64,000 bases of DNA from Marinifilum fragile JCM 15579. Lineage in GTDB: Bacteria > Bacteroidota > Bacteroidia > Bacteroidales > Marinifilaceae. Position 1 is the first letter of the stretch; each line of letters opens with the position of its first letter. Below the pieces are notes generated by a model. It was given only the letters and a program-made list of their open reading frames with translations. It made no database searches and was not told the DNA's origin. The stretch is taken from NCBI RefSeq assembly GCF_001310955.1, contig NZ_BAZX01000005.1, forward strand, positions 62,001 to 126,000, read 5' to 3'. This document shows, one piece after another, positions 51,271 to 59,882 of this stretch. A program made the translations under genes and the position numbers.

Positions 51271-52221
51271 ATGATTAGTAGAAGATTACTTCGAGTGAAA
51301 GTATTGCAATTATTGTATGCGTACTATAAAAACCAAGATCGCACAATTGCAAAAGCTGAAAAGGAATTGTTTTTCAGCATTGGAAAAGCTTACGATTTAT
51401 ACCATTATTTGCTTCTGCTGATTGTAGAGCTGGCTTTTGTTTCAGAAAAAAAGATTGATACTGCAAAAGCAAAAATTATCCCTACTCACGAGGATCTCAA
51501 TCCTAACACCAGGTTCATAGACAACAAAGTAATTAAGCAATTGGCTGAAAACATTCAGTTGAATAGCTATGCTGAATCCAATACAATTACTTGGACAGAT
51601 CAGGAGGACTATATTCGATTGTTATTTGATAAGTTGGTGAAATCAGATTTGTATATTAATTATATGAATGCTGAGAAAAATTCTTATCAAGACGATAAAA
51701 AGTTTGTAGAGAAATTTTTCTTGACTTTAGTTGCGGCTGATGATGACTTTTATTCTTTAATGGAAGAAAAAAGTATTTATTGGAACGATGAGATTGAGTT
51801 TATCATTAGCATGGTGATTAAAACCATCAAAGGATTAAATGAGAATGATGATCAGTACACTTCGCTTATGTCTTTGTTTAAAGATGCTGAAGATGAAGAT
51901 TACGTGAAAACATTGTTCCGCAAAGCAGTAGTGAATCACACTGAACATGTGGAAATGATTCAGAAAAATACCAAGAACTGGGATTTGGAACGAATAGCCT
52001 TTATGGATATTCTAATTATGGAGTTGGCTCTTACCGAGTTAAAGGAATTTCCGAATGTGCCGGTAAAGGTAAGTTTTAATGAGTATCTTGAAATTGCGAA
52101 ATTTTATAGTACTTCAAATTCAAGCAACTTTATTAATGGTATACTTGATAAGTTGGTTAAGGAATTAAAAGAAAATGGAAAAGTTAAGAAAGTTGGTAGA
52201 GGATTAGTTGGAGAAGTATAA
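51271..52221 (+). CDS. nusB: Transcription antitermination protein NusB
   Basis: The 316-aa protein has the NusB fold at its C-terminus: NWDLERIAFMDILIMELALTELKEFPNVPVKVSFNEYLEIAKFYS, and SNFINGILDKLVKEL. The N-terminus begins MISRRLLRVKVLQLLYAYYK as in NusB. An insert of about 150 residues separates the two halves, so the protein is twice the length of the E. coli one, which I associate with Bacteroidota NusB. It takes part in rRNA antitermination. Confidence 0.9.
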   Translation: MISRRLLRVKVLQLLYAYYKNQDRTIAKAEKELFFSIGKAYDLYHYLLLLIVELAFVSEKKIDTAKAKIIPTHEDLNPNTRFIDNKVIKQLAENIQLNSYAESNTITWTDQEDYIRLLFDKLVKSDLYINYMNAEKNSYQDDKKFVEKFFLTLVAADDDFYSLMEEKSIYWNDEIEFIISMVIKTIKGLNENDDQYTSLMSLFKDAEDEDYVKTLFRKAVVNHTEHVEMIQKNTKNWDLERIAFMDILIMELALTELKEFPNVPVKVSFNEYLEIAKFYSTSNSSNFINGILDKLVKELKENGKVKKVGRGLVGEV

Positions 52222-52243
52222 TCTTAACTTTTAACAGATAATT

Positions 52244-52277
52244 AAAATGCGCTAATCAATGGATTATGCGCATTTTT
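52244..52277 (+). terminator. Terminator of nusB
   Basis: AAAATGCGCTAATC pairs with GATTATGCGCATTTT (one bulged T), followed by T, 23 nt after the nusB stop. Confidence 0.85.
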
Positions 52278-52345
52278 GTTTTATATGAACTGATGTGAAT
52301 AGATTCATTGAAATTTTTGTACTTTCGAAATCCGAAAATTAAAGT

Positions 52346-52801
52346 ATGAATGCATTAAAATTTAGAAATAGGAAGTGGGTGGTTTTAGCACAACTGTTGA
52401 TTTTTGTGTTTGTTTTAGGCTGTGCAGGTGGTTCATCTAAAGAAAATAAACCTGTTGGTGTGGACTCTGTAGAATCGGTGAAATCAGGTAAGTATCCTAA
52501 GTTTGAGTTTAGTAAAGAAATACATAAATTTGGGGAGATTTCGGAAGGAGAAATTGGGGTTTGTGATTTCTATTTTAAAAATATCGGCGAAAGCAACCTA
52601 ATCATTAAAAGTATAGAAAGTGATTGTGGATGTGCCAATTTTAAATGGACAAAGAAACCTATTAAGGTTGGAGAAGAATCGAAAATAACCATTGAGTTCA
52701 ATTCTAAAGGGCGCCATGGTAAGCAATACAAAGTAATTACAATTTACAGTAATACTTTACAGAAAAAGAAAAAGCTGATTCTTACAGCTAATGTGGAATA
52801 G
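52346..52801 (+). CDS. DUF1573 lipoprotein
   Basis: The 151-aa protein has a lipobox (FVLGC, Cys near residue 27) and the DUF1573 immunoglobulin-like domain: HKFGEISEGEIGVCDFYFKNIGESNLIIKSIESDCGCANFKWTKKPIKVGE, with the CGC motif. These are periplasmic or surface proteins of unknown function, possibly binding other envelope proteins. It lies 61 nt upstream of yajC. Confidence 0.9.
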   Translation: MNALKFRNRKWVVLAQLLIFVFVLGCAGGSSKENKPVGVDSVESVKSGKYPKFEFSKEIHKFGEISEGEIGVCDFYFKNIGESNLIIKSIESDCGCANFKWTKKPIKVGEESKITIEFNSKGRHGKQYKVITIYSNTLQKKKKLILTANVE

Positions 52802-52862
52802 TTATTAAATGATTTGTAATTTTATAATAAATCGGTCGAAAGACCATTAAATTTGGATTGAA

Positions 52863-53180
52863 ATGAATATGCTAAACATCTTATTGATGGCTCAGCCTGC
52901 AGAAGGTCAGGGAAGTTTAACTTCTTTTATTCCTTTGATTTTAATTGTCGTAGTATTCTATTTCTTCATGATTCGTCCTCAGATGAAAAAGCAGAAGGAA
53001 TTAAGAAAATTCCGTGATGAATTAAAGAAAGGTGATAAAATTGTTACTACTGGCGGTATTTATGGAAAAGTACTGGAAATTCAGGAGCGTGCAATTATTA
53101 TGGAAGTAGAAGGACAAAACCGTTTGAAAGTTGATAAAGCTGCGGTTGTTAAAGACATGAGTGACGTTGCTCAAAAATAA
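52863..53180 (+). CDS. yajC: Preprotein translocase subunit YajC
   Basis: The 105-aa protein has one membrane segment (FIPLILIVVVFYFFM) followed by IRPQMKKQKELRKFRDELKKGDKIVTTGGIYGKV, diagnostic of YajC, an accessory of the SecDF complex. Start at MNMLNI; translation from the second Met is possible. It lies in a run of housekeeping genes with nusB, ybbR and coaE. Confidence 0.95.
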   Translation: MNMLNILLMAQPAEGQGSLTSFIPLILIVVVFYFFMIRPQMKKQKELRKFRDELKKGDKIVTTGGIYGKVLEIQERAIIMEVEGQNRLKVDKAAVVKDMSDVAQK

Positions 53181-53188
53181 TTTATCAG

Positions 53189-53215
53189 GCTGTGCCGATT
53201 AAGGCACAGCTTTTC
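53189..53215 (+). terminator. Terminator or processing hairpin after yajC
   Basis: GCTGTGCC and GGCACAGC form an 8-bp stem with a 6-nt loop, then TTTTC, just before the ybbR start at 53231. Confidence 0.65.
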
Positions 53216-53230
53216 TAAATACTAAGTACC

Positions 53231-54244
53231 TTGAATAATCTCGATTTTCAGAAACTAAAAGGATATTTTAACAAAGAAAAAATAACATCGAATAAAAAAC
53301 TATTGGTTTATTTATTCTTTGTTGGTTTATCAACAATTTTCTGGTTTTTGAATGCACTGAGTAAAGAATATACAACGAGTATCAATTACCCTGTATATTA
53401 TATCAACTTTCCGGAAAATAAGATACTTACCAATGATCTTCCAAAGAAGCTAAGCTTGCGTGTAAGTGCTTATGGTTTCGACTTGCTTCGTTACAAGTTA
53501 AGTACAGCTTTTTTATCCAATCCTTTCGATGTGAATAAATATACAAACAAAAGAATTGAGGGGAGTTCGCTGAATAATTACACTTTGCTTACCTCAAATA
53601 TAAAAGAGAGGATTGAGAAGGAATTGTCGACAGGTATTCGTTTGGAAGCTATTAGTCCGGACACCATTCGTTTTCAATTTTCACCAATTTTAGAGAAGAA
53701 AGTACCAGTCGTATTGGATTTGAAACTGAATTATGAACAACAGTTTATGAAAGGAGGAGCGATTCTTCAAGAATTCGACAGTATATTGGTAAAAGGACCT
53801 CAATCTTTAATTGACTCGATACATATTGCTAAAACAGAACTGTTAGAGTTATCAGGTTTGAAGAAAGATACGAAGAGGGAGGTTGATTTTGAGAAAATTG
53901 AAGGTGTTAGTTTCTCACCTAAAAAGCTTACAGTTAATATTCCCGTTGAGCGATTTACAGAGGCTAACAAAAATGTTTCAATAAAGGTTGATAATTTGCC
54001 TGATTCGGTTTTGTTGCGTTTATTCCCTGGAGATGTGAAACTATCGTATTTTGTAGGAATGAATAAATACGAAAATATTACTGAAGATCATTTTGATGTG
54101 AGGGTTGATTATTTAGAAGCCATACAAGGTGATGGAAACAAGTTGAGGGTTGAGTTAAAACGCAGTCCTGATTTTGTTTCAAATGTTCGTTTTTATCCTC
54201 AAACCGTTAATTTCCTAATTGAGAAACGTAAGTCGGTTCAATAA
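53231..54244 (+). CDS. YbbR-domain protein, TTG start
   Basis: The 337-aa protein has one N-terminal membrane segment (KLLVYLFFVGLSTIFWFLNAL, about residues 24-44) followed by YbbR-like beta domains, as in KVPVVLDLKLNYEQQF and PQTVNFLIE. No ATG occurs in this frame before residue 170, and the membrane segment is close to the beginning, so TTG at 53231 is the probable start. Bacterial YbbR proteins are linked to c-di-AMP cyclase regulation (CdaR). The gene ends 9 nt before coaE. Confidence 0.85.
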   Translation: MNNLDFQKLKGYFNKEKITSNKKLLVYLFFVGLSTIFWFLNALSKEYTTSINYPVYYINFPENKILTNDLPKKLSLRVSAYGFDLLRYKLSTAFLSNPFDVNKYTNKRIEGSSLNNYTLLTSNIKERIEKELSTGIRLEAISPDTIRFQFSPILEKKVPVVLDLKLNYEQQFMKGGAILQEFDSILVKGPQSLIDSIHIAKTELLELSGLKKDTKREVDFEKIEGVSFSPKKLTVNIPVERFTEANKNVSIKVDNLPDSVLLRLFPGDVKLSYFVGMNKYENITEDHFDVRVDYLEAIQGDGNKLRVELKRSPDFVSNVRFYPQTVNFLIEKRKSVQ

Positions 54245-54253
54245 CAATGTGTC

Positions 54254-54844
54254 ATGCTGAAAATTGGATTAACAGGAGGAATTGGTACTGGAAAATCTAT
54301 TGTTGCCGAAGTATTTAAATTGTTGGGAATTCCGGTGTATGTTTCCGATAGGGAGGCCAAGCGTTTAATGATAGAAAGCGATGAAATCAAGACCAAATTA
54401 ATTGAAAGATTTGGTCCCGATGTATATACTAAGGATCACTTTCTTAATCGAAAATATCTTGCCGATATTATTTTTAACAATCCAAAGGCATTACAGGATG
54501 TAAATGCTATAGTTCATCCTGTTGTTCGAAATGATTTTCAAAGCTGGAGCGAAAAACAGCAATCGCCATATGTAATACAAGAATCTGCAATATTGTTTGA
54601 TACCGGTTTGTACAAGAATTTTGATAAGATTATTTGTGTGACAGCAGATGAAGAACTAAGAGTTAAGCGAGTAATGGATAGAGATGGAGTTGATGCAAAT
54701 GCGGTTAAGGAACGCATGAAGAATCAGCTTGCCGAAAGCGTGAAAATAGAGAAATCAGATTTTGTGATTTATAACAATTCAGGTTTAATTCTACCTCAAA
54801 TTATGGAAATTCATAAGGAACTTATGCGTGTTAAACTTTGTTAA
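54254..54844 (+). CDS. coaE: Dephospho-CoA kinase
   Basis: The 196-aa P-loop kinase performs the last step of CoA synthesis. GLTGGIGTGKSIVAEVF is at residues 5-21, DREAKRLM follows, and SAILFDTGLYKNFD and RVMDRDGVDANAVKERMKNQLAE form the lid and CoA-binding parts. It is in an operon with ybbR (9-nt gap). Confidence 0.95.
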   Translation: MLKIGLTGGIGTGKSIVAEVFKLLGIPVYVSDREAKRLMIESDEIKTKLIERFGPDVYTKDHFLNRKYLADIIFNNPKALQDVNAIVHPVVRNDFQSWSEKQQSPYVIQESAILFDTGLYKNFDKIICVTADEELRVKRVMDRDGVDANAVKERMKNQLAESVKIEKSDFVIYNNSGLILPQIMEIHKELMRVKLC

Positions 54845-54949
54845 GGTTTTGCTATAGATCTAAGAAAAAAGCTGAATTATGCTATCTTTAAAGCTTTCTG
54901 GTTTTTTTCGTCCAGATATTTATTATACAATAAAAATTGATTGCCATTT

Positions 54950-55669
54950 ATGGGTAAATATGGAAAATGGATAGCCGGAGGATTAGGTTGGGCTTTTCTT
55001 GGACCAATTGGAGGTATTTTGGGATATCTTGTTGGTTCTGCTTTTGATACAATTGAAATAGAAGGAGGTAAGGTAGCAGGTCAAACTCGCCAGGGAGATT
55101 TCGTCATGAGCCTACTAGTGCTTGTTGCCGCAGTAATGAAAGCTGACGGTAAGGTGCTTCGATCAGAATTGGATTACGTAAAAGCCAATTTGGTGAAAAG
55201 CTTTGGTGTTGGGCGCGCAACAGAAGCAATTGGAATGCTAAAGGATATCTTAAAACAGAACATTCCGGTTGAAGAAGTTTGCAGACAAGTACAGGCTCAT
55301 CTTGATTATTCTTCGAGATTACAATTGATGCATTTCTTGTTTGGAATTGCACAGGCTGATGGATCGATCTCAAGTTCAGAACAGGCAATTATTGATAAGA
55401 TATCATACTATTTGGGAATTCAGGGGAATGATTATTCTTCTATCAAGTCCATGTTTGTGCAGGATACTGATTCGAGTTATAAGATTCTTGGATTAACCAA
55501 AGATGCCACTGATGAAGAAGTGAAAAAGGCCTACAAAAAAATGGCTGTAAAATATCATCCAGATAAGGTGAGTTATCTTGGAGAAGATGTTCAAGAGGCT
55601 GCTAAAGAGAAGTTTCAGAAAGTGAATGAAGCATTTGAGAAAATTAAGAAAGAGCGAGGATTTGCATAA
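54950..55669 (+). CDS. TerB-like/DnaJ-domain protein (DjlA type)
   Basis: The 239-aa protein has an N-terminal Gly-rich membrane segment (WIAGGLGWAFLGPIGGILGYLVG), a TerB-like helical domain (about residues 45-150; AAVMKADGKVLRSELDYV and GIAQADGSISSSEQ), and a C-terminal J domain with the HPD motif in KMAVKYHPDKVSYLG. This is the order of DjlA, a co-chaperone for DnaK at the membrane. I prefer the ATG at 54950 to TTG at 54941. Confidence 0.88.
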   Translation: MGKYGKWIAGGLGWAFLGPIGGILGYLVGSAFDTIEIEGGKVAGQTRQGDFVMSLLVLVAAVMKADGKVLRSELDYVKANLVKSFGVGRATEAIGMLKDILKQNIPVEEVCRQVQAHLDYSSRLQLMHFLFGIAQADGSISSSEQAIIDKISYYLGIQGNDYSSIKSMFVQDTDSSYKILGLTKDATDEEVKKAYKKMAVKYHPDKVSYLGEDVQEAAKEKFQKVNEAFEKIKKERGFA

Positions 55670-55704
55670 AACGAAAGCTTTTAAACTATTTTTGGCCAAA
55701 TAGT

Positions 55705-55734
55705 TTTGTATAATACTATGGAATTATAAATTTG
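55705..55734 (+). promoter_or_regulatory. Promoter of the DUF5606 gene
   Basis: TTTG (55705-55708), 18 nt, TAAATTTG (55727-55734) fits the consensus; the gene starts 27 nt later at 55761. Confidence 0.65.
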
Positions 55735-55760
55735 TGCTTCCAAAATTAAAATTTGAAAAT

Positions 55761-56177
55761 ATGTTGAAAGGAATATTAGCTATATCAGGACATTCGGGTC
55801 TTTTTAAAATGGTATCGAATGCAAAAAATGCTTTGATTGTTGAGTCGTTGGTTGATAAAAAAAGAATGCCAGCTTATGCAACTTCAAAAATTAGTGCTTT
55901 GGAAGATATCGCAATTTTTACAGATGAAGGAGATGTGCCATTGGCCGACGTTTTCAAAAACATTAAAGAGAAAGAAAACGGAGGAAAAGCAGTTAGCCAT
56001 AAAGCTTCAGGAAATGAATTGAAAGAATACATGGCAGAAGTTTTGCCTAACTACGACGAAGATCGTGTGTATGTATCAGATATGAAGAAAATATTCCAGT
56101 GGTATAATTTGCTACAAGAGAACAATCTTCTTGAAGATCTTGACAAAGAAGAAGAGGTTGAAAATACAGAAGAGTAA
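55761..56177 (+). CDS. DUF5606 protein
   Basis: The 138-aa cytoplasmic protein begins MLKGILAISGHSGLFKMVSNAKN, with ALIVESLVDKKRMPAYATSKISALEDIAIFT, the N-terminal region that defines DUF5606 in Bacteroidota. The C-terminus is acidic. Function unknown. I chose the ATG at 55761 rather than the upstream frame start (55734), because the promoter box overlaps that start. Confidence 0.85.
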   Translation: MLKGILAISGHSGLFKMVSNAKNALIVESLVDKKRMPAYATSKISALEDIAIFTDEGDVPLADVFKNIKEKENGGKAVSHKASGNELKEYMAEVLPNYDEDRVYVSDMKKIFQWYNLLQENNLLEDLDKEEEVENTEE

Positions 56178-56200
56178 TTTTCAAATCTAAATAATTTGTA

Positions 56201-56229
56201 AACCGTCTTAATTATAAGGCGGTTTTTTT
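56201..56229 (+). terminator. Terminator of the DUF5606 gene
   Basis: AACCGTCTTA and TAAGGCGGTT (two G-U) form a 10-bp stem with an ATTA loop and a T run. Confidence 0.88.
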
Positions 56230-56312
56230 ATGTCTGAAAATTGCGTTGCATCAATATTTTCAAGAACTTGTTAGGTAGTTGTTGTAGGGTTTTCAATTTT
56301 AAATGTAGTTTC

Positions 56313-56837
56313 ATGGAATCAGTAAAGATAGGTGTACAAAATGTTGTATTAAGAAAATGGCAAAAAGGAGATGAAGATAATTTGGTAAAATATGCTGATA
56401 ATCCTGCCGTTGCTAAGTTTTTGAAGGATAGCTTTCCAAAACCATACACTTACTCTGATGCCGTTAATTGGGTGCGTTTTGCTAATAGAACCATTGATTC
56501 ATATAATCTGGCAATAACTCTTAATAATAAAGTGATTGGTGCAATTGGGATTGAAAGACAAAAGGATGTTTATAGAAAATCAGCTGAACTGGGTTATTGG
56601 TTGGGTGAGGAATATTGGAACAGGGGAATAATGACCAATGTGGTGAAGGAAATGGTCGAACTGGCATTTCAAAACTTTCCTATTGTTAGACTCTATGCTT
56701 ATGTTTTTTCGGATAATAAAGCTTCATCTATAGTGCTGGGAAAAGCAGGTTTTGAATTGGAGTCAGTTCAAAGGTCTGCAATCTATAAAAACGGACAATT
56801 TATGGATCAGATGGTCTACACTATTGTAAGACACTAA
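56313..56837 (+). CDS. GNAT family acetyltransferase (RimJ/RimL type)
   Basis: The 174-aa protein has VVLRKWQKGDEDNLVKYADNPAVAKFL near its start, AELGYWLGEEYWNRGIMTNVVKEMV (acetyl-CoA site) and ASSIVLGKAGFELE, as in ribosomal-protein-type N-acetyltransferases. The protein or small-molecule target is unknown. The start at 56313 gives the usual length; the open frame upstream is not conserved in type. Confidence 0.87.
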   Translation: MESVKIGVQNVVLRKWQKGDEDNLVKYADNPAVAKFLKDSFPKPYTYSDAVNWVRFANRTIDSYNLAITLNNKVIGAIGIERQKDVYRKSAELGYWLGEEYWNRGIMTNVVKEMVELAFQNFPIVRLYAYVFSDNKASSIVLGKAGFELESVQRSAIYKNGQFMDQMVYTIVRH

Positions 56838-56841
56838 TAAA

Positions 56842-56867
56842 AAAAAGAGGCTTTCGCCTCTTTCTTT
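56842..56867. terminator. Bidirectional terminator between convergent genes
   Basis: AAAGAGGC, TTTC and GCCTCTTT, with A runs on the left and T on the right, lie between the acetyltransferase stop and the stop of the minus-strand gene at 56866. Confidence 0.85.
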
Positions 56868-58092
56868 ATTCTCCATCAAAAATAATATTATAAGATTCCC
56901 AAAAATTCTTGTCGTAAGGCATATCTTCGTAATATGCTCTTTTTTCAATTATTTCTGGATTTTCGGTGTTAATCTTTGTGATTAGCATTTCTGTATTGAT
57001 ATCAAGCGATTTTGGAATTCCAGTTTCTTTTTCTTTCAATTCGTGATGACGCTTGTAATTTACATAGCTTAAGTAATATCTACCAGAGTGTTGTTTGTAA
57101 GTCACACTAAAATTATATTCGATTTTTAAAGGTTCCCACTTCTGTCTGTTCTCATTTACGTAAAAGCTTCTTCCTTGTGGAGAATAATTTGTAGCAACAA
57201 CATGCGTTTCGTTCTTAATTACTGCGTAATCTTTGGTTTTAATGTACAATTTACCAGAATAATTTTTTGCATAATAATCGCCTGTATTACTTAGCATCGG
57301 ACGTTTGCTTTTATAACTAATTACCCAAATTGAATCATTCTCATACTCTGTAATCTGATCTAATTTTAAGTCGTAAAAACTAATGTGATTTCCATTTAAA
57401 ACATTACCACGACTTCTTACGATATCCATTTCAAGCAACTCGTCTAAAAAGGTCGATCCGTCGGCCAAAGAAGCTGGTTCGAAGTTTTTGCGTACCTGCA
57501 GGAATTTATATCCACGCTCTTTGAAAACTTGGTATGCGTCAGCACGCTGATATCCTTTATCGTCATAAATTCTAACAGCAGCTTCACGAAGTCTGTTCAG
57601 TTCTTCGTTCTCAAGTTTTTCAGATCTGTAATAAACATCGTAGTTGAAAGGAGTTTGAAGGTAGTTCTCAGGAATTTTTTCAAGTGCAGTTTTAATTCTT
57701 TTTTGCAGAACCAGCGATTCAGCCATTACTTCAACTTCACCAATATTATAATTTTTTGGTGTTAACACAATCTCAAGGGTATCTACTTGAGAACATTCAG
57801 AGACCTTTGCTGTAAAAGTAGAAAAACCGACTGCAGAAGCTTGAATCATTTGTTCGTTATATTTCCCAGGAATTTTAAACTCAAAAATTCCGTCCAAATT
57901 TGATGCGGCTCCAATATACGATCCAATTACACCAACATTGGCAAATGGTATTGGTTGGTTATTTTGTTTGTTGGTTAGTTTACCAACAATTCTAATAATA
58001 CCAGAATTGTCTTCTTTGCTTTCGTTTTCCTGCGAAAAACCTGTTAGCGAGAATGCACATAGCATTACAAGCAATAATTTAAATTTTTGCAT
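56866..58092 (-). CDS. Exported protein with carboxypeptidase-regulatory-like domain
   Basis: The 408-aa protein has a signal peptide (MQKFKLLLVMLCAFSLTGFSQ). A CarboxypepD_reg-like beta domain follows (about residues 35-115; IVGKLTNKQNNQPIPFANVGVIGSYIGAASNLDGIFEFKIP, split here by the fold), as at the N-terminus of many TonB-linked proteins. The rest is beta-rich without a TonB barrel or a known enzyme motif. The start at 58092 is at the signal peptide; the upstream extension is excluded. Function unknown. Confidence 0.8.
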   Translation of the reverse strand: MQKFKLLLVMLCAFSLTGFSQENESKEDNSGIIRIVGKLTNKQNNQPIPFANVGVIGSYIGAASNLDGIFEFKIPGKYNEQMIQASAVGFSTFTAKVSECSQVDTLEIVLTPKNYNIGEVEVMAESLVLQKRIKTALEKIPENYLQTPFNYDVYYRSEKLENEELNRLREAAVRIYDDKGYQRADAYQVFKERGYKFLQVRKNFEPASLADGSTFLDELLEMDIVRSRGNVLNGNHISFYDLKLDQITEYENDSIWVISYKSKRPMLSNTGDYYAKNYSGKLYIKTKDYAVIKNETHVVATNYSPQGRSFYVNENRQKWEPLKIEYNFSVTYKQHSGRYYLSYVNYKRHHELKEKETGIPKSLDINTEMLITKINTENPEIIEKRAYYEDMPYDKNFWESYNIIFDGE

Positions 58093-58322
58093 GATATGTA
58101 GGATTGTTTCTTTTCTGTTTTTCAAATTCTTTGCCAAAATGTATTTGGTAATCATGATACACAAAGATATGTTAATATAAGTGCAAGAAAAGCGATTCTG
58201 ACGAGAATACTTTTAAAAAATGTTAATTTTGGTCAGAAATATTTATTTTTTGTTGAATAAAAAATATCTTCGCTTGTATTTCTGTTATAGATAATCAACT
58301 ACGAAATTAAAATATAAGTCCT

Positions 58323-59012
58323 ATGAGAAGTAAATTGCTTGTTCTGTCTTTGGCATCCTTAATGCTAACATCATGTGTTGTTTCAAAGAAAAAGTACGAA
58401 GAGCTTGAATATGCAAAGCGTAGAAGCGATGCAAAAGTATCTGCCTTAGATAAGGAGAACTCAAAAAAGAAACAGCAAATCACTCAGTTAAATTTTAAGT
58501 TGGATAAAACATTGGCAGAGTTTAACGAGATGAAAAACAGTATGGCCGAAAGCAATGCTAAAAAGAATACCGAAATCGATGAGTTAAGTACTGAATTGAT
58601 GGGATTGGCATCGGATACAACTGCTTTAAAATCAAGATTGGAGGAAACACTTTCAAAATATAACAATCTGATTAATCAGAATAGCAGTAACGAAGGAGCA
58701 ATATCTGATTTGAAGAAACAAATTGAAACTTTAAAATCTGATTCTACCAAGTTGGCACAAGATTTAAAAGCAGCTGGAGTTGAGGCAGAATGGGACAAAA
58801 AGAAACTTGAAACTGAAAAGAAAAAATCCAGCGAAGCTGTTGCGCGGAAAGAAAGTGAAGTTTCAGCTTTAATGGAACAGATAAAAGAAAAAGATGACAA
58901 GTTAGGTTGGCTGAGAAAAGAGAAAAAGAGATTAGAGAAAGAACTAGAGTTCATGACCAATCAAAGAAATCTTTTCAAAAAACAATACGAAAAGGCTACG
59001 GGAAAGCAATAG
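58323..59012 (+). CDS. Coiled-coil lipoprotein
   Basis: The 229-aa protein has a lipobox (LMLTSC, Cys at about residue 18) and then a nearly continuous coiled coil rich in Lys, Glu, Ser and Asn (residues about 30-225) with heptad patterns. No globular domain is seen, in contrast to longer OmpA-type relatives with such coiled coils in Bacteroidota. It may act as an envelope spacer. A terminator hairpin follows at 59034-59078. Confidence 0.78.
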   Translation: MRSKLLVLSLASLMLTSCVVSKKKYEELEYAKRRSDAKVSALDKENSKKKQQITQLNFKLDKTLAEFNEMKNSMAESNAKKNTEIDELSTELMGLASDTTALKSRLEETLSKYNNLINQNSSNEGAISDLKKQIETLKSDSTKLAQDLKAAGVEAEWDKKKLETEKKKSSEAVARKESEVSALMEQIKEKDDKLGWLRKEKKRLEKELEFMTNQRNLFKKQYEKATGKQ

Positions 59013-59033
59013 ACTGTAAAAACCTAAAAATAC

Positions 59034-59078
59034 AAAACCATGAATGACTGGATATGATCTTGTGATTCATGGTTTTGT
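59034..59078 (+). terminator. Terminator of the coiled-coil lipoprotein gene
   Basis: AAAACCATGAAT and ATTCATGGTTTT form a perfect 12-bp stem with a 19-nt loop that can form further pairs, followed by T-rich sequence. Confidence 0.8.
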
Positions 59079-59168
59079 TGTATGCACGAAAGAGAATGAA
59101 GAACTTTGTATTAAAAAGTATATCTAGATATCTTGATTTAATAGATCTTAATTTTTAGTTTTGCAAGC

Positions 59169-59561
59169 ATGGAAGTTTTATTGATATCGCTTGTAGTGAT
59201 TGCTGCAATTGCATTCCTTTCTACCTGGATTGGACAAAAGCTAAGAGCGCATAAGGGGGAGATTGAAGAAGAGCCAGTGGCAGAGCCAATGGAAGAGTGT
59301 TGTGGTGCACATGAAATTTGTGAAACCGACCTTTTGAATAAAATGTCTGAAGAGATCATTTATTATGAAGATGAGGAACTAGATGCTTACAAAAACTTCG
59401 AAGAAAACGACTACAACGATGATCAGATCGATGAATTTAGAGAAGTGCTATATAGCTTGAAGGAAAAGGAAATTGCAGGCTGGATGAGAAGTTTGGAACT
59501 TCGTAAAATTGAATTGCCATCAGTAATAAAATCCGAAGTAGTTTTTATGCTGGTAAAATAA
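59169..59561 (+). CDS. Small membrane protein with CCGAHEICE motif
   Basis: The 130-aa protein has one N-terminal membrane segment (VLLISLVVIAAIAFLSTWIG), a short acidic linker, the Cys/His motif CCGAHEICE at about residues 43-51 and an acidic helical C-terminal domain (YYEDEELDAYKNF, EIAGWMRSLELRKIELP). I have seen this layout in hypothetical proteins of many Bacteroidota. The motif could bind a metal. Function unknown. It ends before a terminator at 59585. Confidence 0.75.
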   Translation: MEVLLISLVVIAAIAFLSTWIGQKLRAHKGEIEEEPVAEPMEECCGAHEICETDLLNKMSEEIIYYEDEELDAYKNFEENDYNDDQIDEFREVLYSLKEKEIAGWMRSLELRKIELPSVIKSEVVFMLVK

Positions 59562-59882
59562 AGAAATCAAAAAAATTAGATACAAACCGTTTCGCATTGC
59601 GAGGCGGTTTTTTTGTATAATTTCATCTCCCGACAATATGTAACTCTATTTTTTGATATTGAAATGAGCTCATGAAATATTATATTATTTCAAGAATTAC
59701 CTCGATTATAATATATCATATTAATTAAAGAAGAAATAGAGTAATTGATGGATAAAAGATCTTATTCTTTCTATTTAAAAATCAGAAAATTAACTAAAGG
59801 AATTTAATTTATATCATTCTATTCAAAATAGGCTTTACTTCCTATTTTAATTGCTACCTTTGCGGCTCATAAAAATTATAGA
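59562..59882. other. Intergenic region with terminator and promoter
   Basis: A terminator for the small membrane protein (AACCGTTTCGC with GCGAGGCGGTT, 59585-59614) is followed by AT-rich DNA and the -7 box TACCTTTG at 59855-59862, 20 nt before the helicase gene. No gene is seen. Confidence 0.75.
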
